Positions 21,769 through 26,151 of a stretch of 26,151 nt of DNA are shown here, in pieces. The first letter of the stretch is position 1. Every line of letters begins with the position of its first letter. The stretch is from JAKSCF01 sp028279945 (lineage in GTDB: Bacteria > Bacillota > Clostridia > Peptostreptococcales > JAAYPU01), in NCBI GenBank assembly GCA_028279945.1, contig JANQMT010000112.1, positions 1 through 26,151 of the forward strand, given 5' to 3'. A program made the translations under genes and the position numbers. The notes below the pieces were generated by a model. It saw nothing but the letters and a program-made list of their open reading frames with translations. It ran no database searches and was not told the DNA's origin.

Positions 21769-22161
21769 TTGAATATTATTCGAAAGATCTTAAATAAAAT
21801 TAAAGAACACTATAAAACCCATTACTCATTTGTTATTGTTCCTTACGATCACAAGAAATATTTTCAGATAAGAATAAAAAAGCTGTTTGCTCATATCCTT
21901 CTCGTTACATTGTTAATCATTGGATGTTATACGCTGGGTGTTACCATTATTAATAAAGTAATCAACGAGGATATCGACGAAAATGTAGCTGCTATAAATG
22001 TTCTTAAAGATACCAGTCAACAGCAGCGTACATATATCCTAGATCTTGAAGAACAGCTTGATATTATGAATGAAAAACTGATTGAACTTGAAACATTGGA
22101 AACTTACATAAAAGGTATTGTGGACTATGAGGAAGAGATTGAAGAAGAGAAAGAAGAATAA
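21769..22161 (+). CDS. Short membrane protein like the anchor region of M23 endopeptidases
   Basis: The 130-residue protein starts at TTG 21769, which has AGAAAGGAG 8 nt upstream; the longer in-frame start at 21697 has no such site. It has a basic N-terminus with HYSFVIVPYDHKKYFQIRIKKL (about 18-39), a membrane helix at about 39-61 and an acidic coiled-coil tail (about 70-130) ending in a run of Glu. The SFVIVP...K...RI segment followed by a membrane helix and coiled coil resembles the N-terminus of Firmicute M23-family cell-wall endopeptidases, but no LytM domain follows: the gene stops and a terminator comes 22 nt later. It may be a truncated relic or a real regulator of cell-wall enzymes, next to a carboxypeptidase. 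Confidence 0.8.
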   Translation: MNIIRKILNKIKEHYKTHYSFVIVPYDHKKYFQIRIKKLFAHILLVTLLIIGCYTLGVTIINKVINEDIDENVAAINVLKDTSQQQRTYILDLEEQLDIMNEKLIELETLETYIKGIVDYEEEIEEEKEE

Positions 22162-22182
22162 AAATTTGAATCATTTAGAATA

Positions 22183-22216
22183 TATAAAAGTCGAGTATTA
22201 TAACTCGACTTTTATA
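22183..22216. terminator. Bidirectional terminator between anchor-protein gene and apgM
   Basis: TATAAAAGTCGAGT and ACTCGACTTTTATA form a perfect 14-bp stem with a 6-nt loop. The T-rich arms allow use from both convergent sides. Confidence 0.8.
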
Positions 22217-22232
22217 ATGTGCTTTTTTATTC

Positions 22233-23447
22233 TTACTTTTTATCCAAAAAATAATTGGTTAATGCGTCTCCGGTCTCAAAATAGTTTCCGCTTTTTTCTG
22301 CCAGCTCTTCATCATAAGCATTGGTTTCATTAAACACATTTTTAGTACTGTCATATAGAACATAAGGCACCGGATCGGAAGTATGCGTCCTAATAGCTAA
22401 AGGCGTGGGATGATCCGGTAAAACCATTATCTTATACGGCTCTTCTTGACCTTTGAGATACTCATAAATAGGTTGAACCATTTTTTCATCGATTAATTCC
22501 ATACATCTTATCTTGCCGTCACAATCTCCTTGGTGACCACATTCATCCGGCCCTTCCACGTGGAGATATACAAAATCTTTTCCTTTTTTAAGCGCATCAA
22601 TAACTGCTTGTGTCTTTCCGTCATAGTTGGTGTGAATAGTTCCTGTTGCGCCTTCAACATCTATAGACTCCATATCAGCGCACAGCCCAATACCTTTTAC
22701 TAAATCTACGGCAGAAATAACACTGCCATCCAGTCCATATTTTTCTTTAAAAGGATCTAATTGGGGCTTCTTACCCTGTCCCCATATCCAAATAGAGTTT
22801 GCAGGTTTTAAGCCTTTTTCTATTCGAGCCAGATTAACAGGATGGTTCTTTAATATTTCATAACTCTTTTTCATCATTTGTGTTAAAATATCCGATTGAT
22901 CACCTTTTGGAAGATATTCTTTTATTTTTCTATCTAATATGTCATGGGGCGGTACTAAATCAAATTCAATAGGTCCATCTTTCCATACCATTGCATGTCT
23001 ATAGCTGACTCCTGAATAATAGCTTAAAACATCTGTCTTAAAAGCTTCATTAACGGTATCAATGATCTTAGCTGCTTCTTCACTGGATATTTCGCCCGCA
23101 CTATTATCCATCATGATTTTATCCTCATAGTCTTCATCTTCCGATAATGTTACCAAATTACATCTAAAAGTAATATCTGAATCTGATAATTGGATTCCCA
23201 TGCTGACAGCTTCAAGGGGTGAACGGCCTGTATGATAAATTTCAGGATTGTAGCCCATTACAGACAGGTTGGCTGTGTCGCTTCCTGGCGCCATACCGTC
23301 CGGAATGGTTTTTACTAAACCTATTTCTCCTTTTTGAGCTAATTCTTTTACTGTAGGCAAATTAGCAACCTGTAAAGGTGTTTTATTATTTAATTGAGCG
23401 ACTTTCTCATCTGCCATACCGTCCGTTAGAACAATTACATACTTCAA
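22233..23447 (-). CDS. apgM: Archaeal-type cofactor-independent phosphoglycerate mutase
   Basis: This alkaline-phosphatase-superfamily enzyme interconverts 3- and 2-phosphoglycerate in glycolysis. Motifs: metal ligand Asp9 in VLTDGMAD, nucleophile Ser56 in APGSDTANLSVMGYNP, then RSPLEA, RHAMVW, a long middle domain, HVEGPDECGHQGD near 295 and VLPDHPTPLAIRTHTSDPVP near 350 for metal binding. The start is TTG at 23447, because AAAAGGAG is 8 nt upstream while the GTG three codons earlier is too close. The 404-residue length is typical of ApgM. Family members next to amino-acid genes have been proposed to act as homoserine kinases, so that alternative deserves mention; the divergent serC-serA, which draw on 3-phosphoglycerate, favour the mutase. 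Confidence 0.9.
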   Translation of the reverse strand: MKYVIVLTDGMADEKVAQLNNKTPLQVANLPTVKELAQKGEIGLVKTIPDGMAPGSDTANLSVMGYNPEIYHTGRSPLEAVSMGIQLSDSDITFRCNLVTLSEDEDYEDKIMMDNSAGEISSEEAAKIIDTVNEAFKTDVLSYYSGVSYRHAMVWKDGPIEFDLVPPHDILDRKIKEYLPKGDQSDILTQMMKKSYEILKNHPVNLARIEKGLKPANSIWIWGQGKKPQLDPFKEKYGLDGSVISAVDLVKGIGLCADMESIDVEGATGTIHTNYDGKTQAVIDALKKGKDFVYLHVEGPDECGHQGDCDGKIRCMELIDEKMVQPIYEYLKGQEEPYKIMVLPDHPTPLAIRTHTSDPVPYVLYDSTKNVFNETNAYDEELAEKSGNYFETGDALTNYFLDKK

Positions 23448-23630
23448 TTTCCACACTCCTTTTTATTCTAAGTCATTTATTGTTTATTTTAACAGCAATA
23501 CTGTACTAAAATAATTAACAAGCCTTATGAGTATTATATTATAATTTATCAAAAAAAAAAGCTTTTATTTATTGTGATTATAAGCAATCTTTTATATAGT
23601 AAAAACAATGTGAATAATACGTTAAAAGTA

Positions 23631-23659
23631 TTGACTTTATCATTTTTTTTTTATATCAT
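23631..23659 (+). promoter_or_regulatory. serC-serA promoter
   Basis: TTGACT (23631-23636) and TATCAT (23654-23659) are 17 nt apart. Start near 23666, giving a leader of about 60 nt with a clear AGGAGG site before serC. I see no riboswitch or T-box in it. Confidence 0.65.
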
Positions 23660-23724
23660 CTTGAATATATTTATATCTTGATATTTTTTTGTCAAGGTAT
23701 GAAAAGTTATAGGAGGTAACTTTA

Positions 23725-24807
23725 ATGGACAGAGTATACAATTTTTCTGCCGGTCCTTCTATGCTTCCTTTAGAAGTATTAGAGAAGGCCGCATCCGAAC
23801 TTACTAATTACCAAAATAGTGGAATGTCTGTTATGGAAATGAGCCATCGCTCAAAAGAGTTTAAAGATATTATTACAGAAGCTGAAAGTTTATTAAGAGA
23901 ATTGATGAATATTCCTGATAACTATAAAGTACTCTTTCTACAAGGTGGAGGCTCTAGCCAATTTGCAATGATTCCATTAAATCTTTTTAAGAAGTCAAAA
24001 AAAGCTGACTTTATCATCACAGGATCATGGACAAAAAAAGCTGCTGCGGAAGCTAAGCGTTATGGAACGGCTAACATATTGGCATCCTCTGAAACAGATA
24101 CTTTTTCATATATACCAAAGGTAAATAAAGATGAGTATTCTTCAGATGCTGATTATTTTTATATCACTACTAACAATACCATTTACGGTACAAGATATAC
24201 GGATCTGCCTGATACAGGTGATGTGCCTTTAGTTGGTGATATGTCATCCAATATATTATCTCAGGTATACGATGTAACTGATTTTGGACTGATCTTTGCC
24301 GGTGCACAAAAAAATATTGGTCCCTCAGGTGTTACAATTGTTATTGTTAGAGAAGATCTCATCGGCGATGCAGCGGATATCACGCCAACCATGTTTAAAT
24401 ATGATATTCATGCGGATAACGGTTCTTTATACAACACGCCACCAACATACGGCATCTACATGGCTAAGCTTATGTTTGAATGGGTTAAAGAAAAAGGCGG
24501 CGTAGAAGCCATACAAAAAATCAATGAAGAAAAAGCAGCAATGCTTTATGACTATATTGATAATAGCTCATTGTTCAGCAATCCTGTTGCTAAAGAAGAT
24601 CGCTCACTGATGAATATTACTTTTGTTACAGGGAATGAAGCATTAGATAAAAAATTCATCGCTGAAGCCAAAGCCCAAGGGCTTGTAAACTTAAGCGGTC
24701 ACCGTTCTGTCGGCGGTATGAGAGCCAGCATATATAATGCCATGCCGCTAGAAGGTGTTAAAAAACTAGTCAATTTCATGAAACAATTTGAAGCAGATAA
24801 CAAATAG
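23725..24807 (+). CDS. serC: Phosphoserine aminotransferase
   Basis: This PLP enzyme converts 3-phosphohydroxypyruvate and glutamate to phosphoserine, the second step of serine synthesis. The 360-residue length is standard. The N-terminus VYNFSAGPSMLPLEVLEKA is diagnostic, MSHRSKEF follows near 43, QGGGSSQFAMIPLN near 75 binds the cofactor phosphate, and Lys196 in GAQKNIGPSG forms the Schiff base; the C-terminus has GHRSVGGMRASIYNAMP. The ATG has AGGAGG 9 nt away. serA follows after 12 nt, so they form an operon; note that serC precedes serA. A serB phosphatase is not in the window. Confidence 0.97.
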   Translation: MDRVYNFSAGPSMLPLEVLEKAASELTNYQNSGMSVMEMSHRSKEFKDIITEAESLLRELMNIPDNYKVLFLQGGGSSQFAMIPLNLFKKSKKADFIITGSWTKKAAAEAKRYGTANILASSETDTFSYIPKVNKDEYSSDADYFYITTNNTIYGTRYTDLPDTGDVPLVGDMSSNILSQVYDVTDFGLIFAGAQKNIGPSGVTIVIVREDLIGDAADITPTMFKYDIHADNGSLYNTPPTYGIYMAKLMFEWVKEKGGVEAIQKINEEKAAMLYDYIDNSSLFSNPVAKEDRSLMNITFVTGNEALDKKFIAEAKAQGLVNLSGHRSVGGMRASIYNAMPLEGVKKLVNFMKQFEADNK

Positions 24808-24819
24808 GAGGTTATTTCA

Positions 24820-25986
24820 ATGTATAAAATAGCAACCCTTAATAACATTTCTCCAAAAGGGTTAATTCATTTTAATGATAAATATCACATCACTGAAAAT
24901 ATAGATGAATCACAAGGTATTATTGTACGAAGTGCTAAAATGCATGACATGGATTTTTCCGATAATCTTTTAGCTATTGCACGAGCAGGTGCCGGTGTTA
25001 ACAATATTCCCATTGACAAGTGCTCTGAAAAAGGTATTGTTGTATTTAATACACCAGGCGCAAATGCAAATGCAGTAAAAGAATTGGTTTTAGCAGGACT
25101 TCTTCTTTCTTCAAGAAAGATTGCCCGTGCTATCCAGTGGACGGAGACTTTAAAAGGTAAAGGCGATGAAGTAGGTCCCTTGGTAGAAAAAGGTAAAAAG
25201 AACTTTGCAGGTTCAGAAATCAAAGGCAAAACATTAGCTGTCATAGGATTAGGTGCTATAGGTGTTATGGTTGCCAATGCGGCTTCTGCATTAGGTATGA
25301 ATGTCATTGGATACGATCCATTTATTTCAGTAAAATCAGCCCTAGAACTATCCAGAAAAATTAAGCTTACGGATAACCTAGATGAATTACTTGGTCAAAC
25401 ACACTACATCACCTTACATGTTCCCGTAGTGGATGCTACAAGAGGCATGATGAATAAAGAAAAATTTGCTTTAATGCGTGAAGGTGTCAAACTATTGAAC
25501 TTCTCCAGAGGTGAAATTGTTGATGATAATGCATTAGTAGAAGCTGTGGAAGCAGGAATCGTATCAAGATATGTTACCGACTTCCCTAACGAAACATTGC
25601 TTGGTATCGAAAACATTATAAATATCCCTCACTTAGGCGCGTCTACTCCGGAGTCAGAAGAAAATTGTGCGATTATGGCTGTGGATGAGATCAGTGATTA
25701 TATTGAAAATGGTAACATTACAAATTCTGTTAATTATCCAGATTGCTCTTTAGGTATTTGCACAGCTACAGGAAGAATTGCTTTGCTTCATAAGAACATT
25801 CCTAACATGCTGGGTAAAATCTCTAATGTATTGGGTGATCACAATATCAATATTAAAGATATGAACAACAGAAGTAAAGGTCAATATGCTTATACTTTAA
25901 TTGATTTGGACACTAAGACAGACGACAACGATATTCAACAGCTTCAAAATATAGACGGTGTCATCTCAGTTCGTCTTATAAAATAA
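24820..25986 (+). CDS. serA: 3-Phosphoglycerate dehydrogenase with ACT domain
   Basis: This NAD-dependent enzyme oxidises 3-phosphoglycerate to phosphohydroxypyruvate, the first step of serine synthesis. The 388-residue protein is a short form: a substrate domain, a Rossmann fold with GLGAIG (143-148), catalytic Arg230 in NFSRGEIVD and His271 in PHLGAST, and a C-terminal ACT domain (about 318-388; IPNMLGKISNVLGDHNINI), which in this family binds serine for feedback control. The intervening allosteric domain of long forms is absent. The substrate domain lacks extra segments, so it resembles the type common in Clostridia and Bacteroidetes. AGGAGG lies 9 nt before the ATG. Confidence 0.95.
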   Translation: MYKIATLNNISPKGLIHFNDKYHITENIDESQGIIVRSAKMHDMDFSDNLLAIARAGAGVNNIPIDKCSEKGIVVFNTPGANANAVKELVLAGLLLSSRKIARAIQWTETLKGKGDEVGPLVEKGKKNFAGSEIKGKTLAVIGLGAIGVMVANAASALGMNVIGYDPFISVKSALELSRKIKLTDNLDELLGQTHYITLHVPVVDATRGMMNKEKFALMREGVKLLNFSRGEIVDDNALVEAVEAGIVSRYVTDFPNETLLGIENIINIPHLGASTPESEENCAIMAVDEISDYIENGNITNSVNYPDCSLGICTATGRIALLHKNIPNMLGKISNVLGDHNINIKDMNNRSKGQYAYTLIDLDTKTDDNDIQQLQNIDGVISVRLIK

Positions 25987-26000
25987 GGATTCTCATTAGT

Positions 26001-26031
26001 AAAGGTTCTGCTTTTATAAAGCAGAACCTTT
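26001..26031 (+). terminator. serC-serA terminator
   Basis: AAAGGTTCTGCTTT and AAAGCAGAACCTTT form a perfect 14-bp stem with a 3-nt TAT loop, 14 nt past the serA stop. The T-tract is short (CCTTTAGG), so termination could be partial. Confidence 0.75.
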
Positions 26032-26052
26032 AGGTTATCGAAAAAGTACTAT

Positions 26053-26086
26053 AAAAATGAATGCAGGTGTATGAATAATCGTTTTT
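26053..26086. repeat. 34-nt hairpin repeat, copy 2
   Basis: Copy of the element at 20138-20171 (29 of 34 identical). The loop core CAGGTGTAT is conserved. The stem has two changes that keep pairing as G-T wobbles and one that breaks a pair. It sits 21 nt past the serA terminator. Confidence 0.65.
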
Positions 26087-26120
26087 TTGTGTTCATTTGG
26101 TCAGAAAATTTAGGTGGCAG

Positions 26121-26151
26121 ATGGGCTATAAAAGTCGTGAACAAACAGGAC
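26121..26151 (+). CDS. Possible start of a gene running off the window
   Basis: An ATG at 26121 is preceded by TTAGGTGG with 4 nt spacing and is open for the ten codons left in the window (MGYKSREQTG). An in-frame TTG lies 8 codons earlier. Too little is visible for identification, and it may be chance. Confidence 0.25.
   Translation, partial: MGYKSREQTG

Overview
The window is AT-rich, densely coded chromosomal DNA of an anaerobic low-GC Gram-positive bacterium, most likely a member of the class Clostridia. The evidence is the strong AGGAGG-type ribosome sites, frequent TTG/GTG starts, pyruvate:ferredoxin oxidoreductase, a three-subunit NADH-linked [FeFe]-hydrogenase, an archaeal-type phosphoglycerate mutase and short AT-rich intergenic regions with compact hairpin terminators. 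No tRNA, rRNA, CRISPR array, transposase or phage gene was found.

Layout. (1) 1-377: the N-terminus of pyruvate:ferredoxin oxidoreductase (nifJ, minus strand), cut by the window edge. (2) 1030-8305, minus strand: a nine-gene run that looks like one operon. From its promoter end it reads TRAP transporter dctP-dctQ-dctM, then a LarA-type (nickel-pincer) hydroxyacid racemase/epimerase homologue, then five small or medium genes I cannot assign, one of which looks like a MoaB/MogA-fold domain. An IclR-family regulator (8975-9742) lies just upstream behind its own terminator. This set looks like an uptake and catabolism island for a carboxylate or hydroxy acid and is the most likely place for an undescribed pathway. 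(3) 10125-11495: citrate synthase (minus) with a clear promoter and a striking palindrome in its leader. (4) 11682-12770: a divergent pair of small unknown genes. (5) 13224-14595: class II fructose-bisphosphate aldolase, with a compact GC-rich structured leader, followed by a Nudix hydrolase. (6) 14656-16097, minus: a membrane coiled-coil protein overlapping a phosphodiester glycosidase-domain exoprotein. (7) 16552-20068: hydCBA, an NAD(P)H-linked [FeFe]-hydrogenase operon with a CcpA/Rex-like operator over its promoter. (8) 20238-22161: a D,D-carboxypeptidase (minus) and a divergent short membrane protein resembling the anchor region of M23 endopeptidases without the peptidase. (9) 22233-25986: apgM (minus), then serC-serA (plus) for serine synthesis from 3-phosphoglycerate.

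Together the known genes describe a fermentative core metabolism: glycolysis (fba, apgM), pyruvate oxidation to reduced ferredoxin (nifJ), hydrogen evolution from reduced carriers (hydCBA), citrate formation and serine synthesis. Two dispersed copies of a 34-nt hairpin element sit just behind the hydCBA and serA terminators.

All calls come from reading the sequence; no alignment or database search was run.
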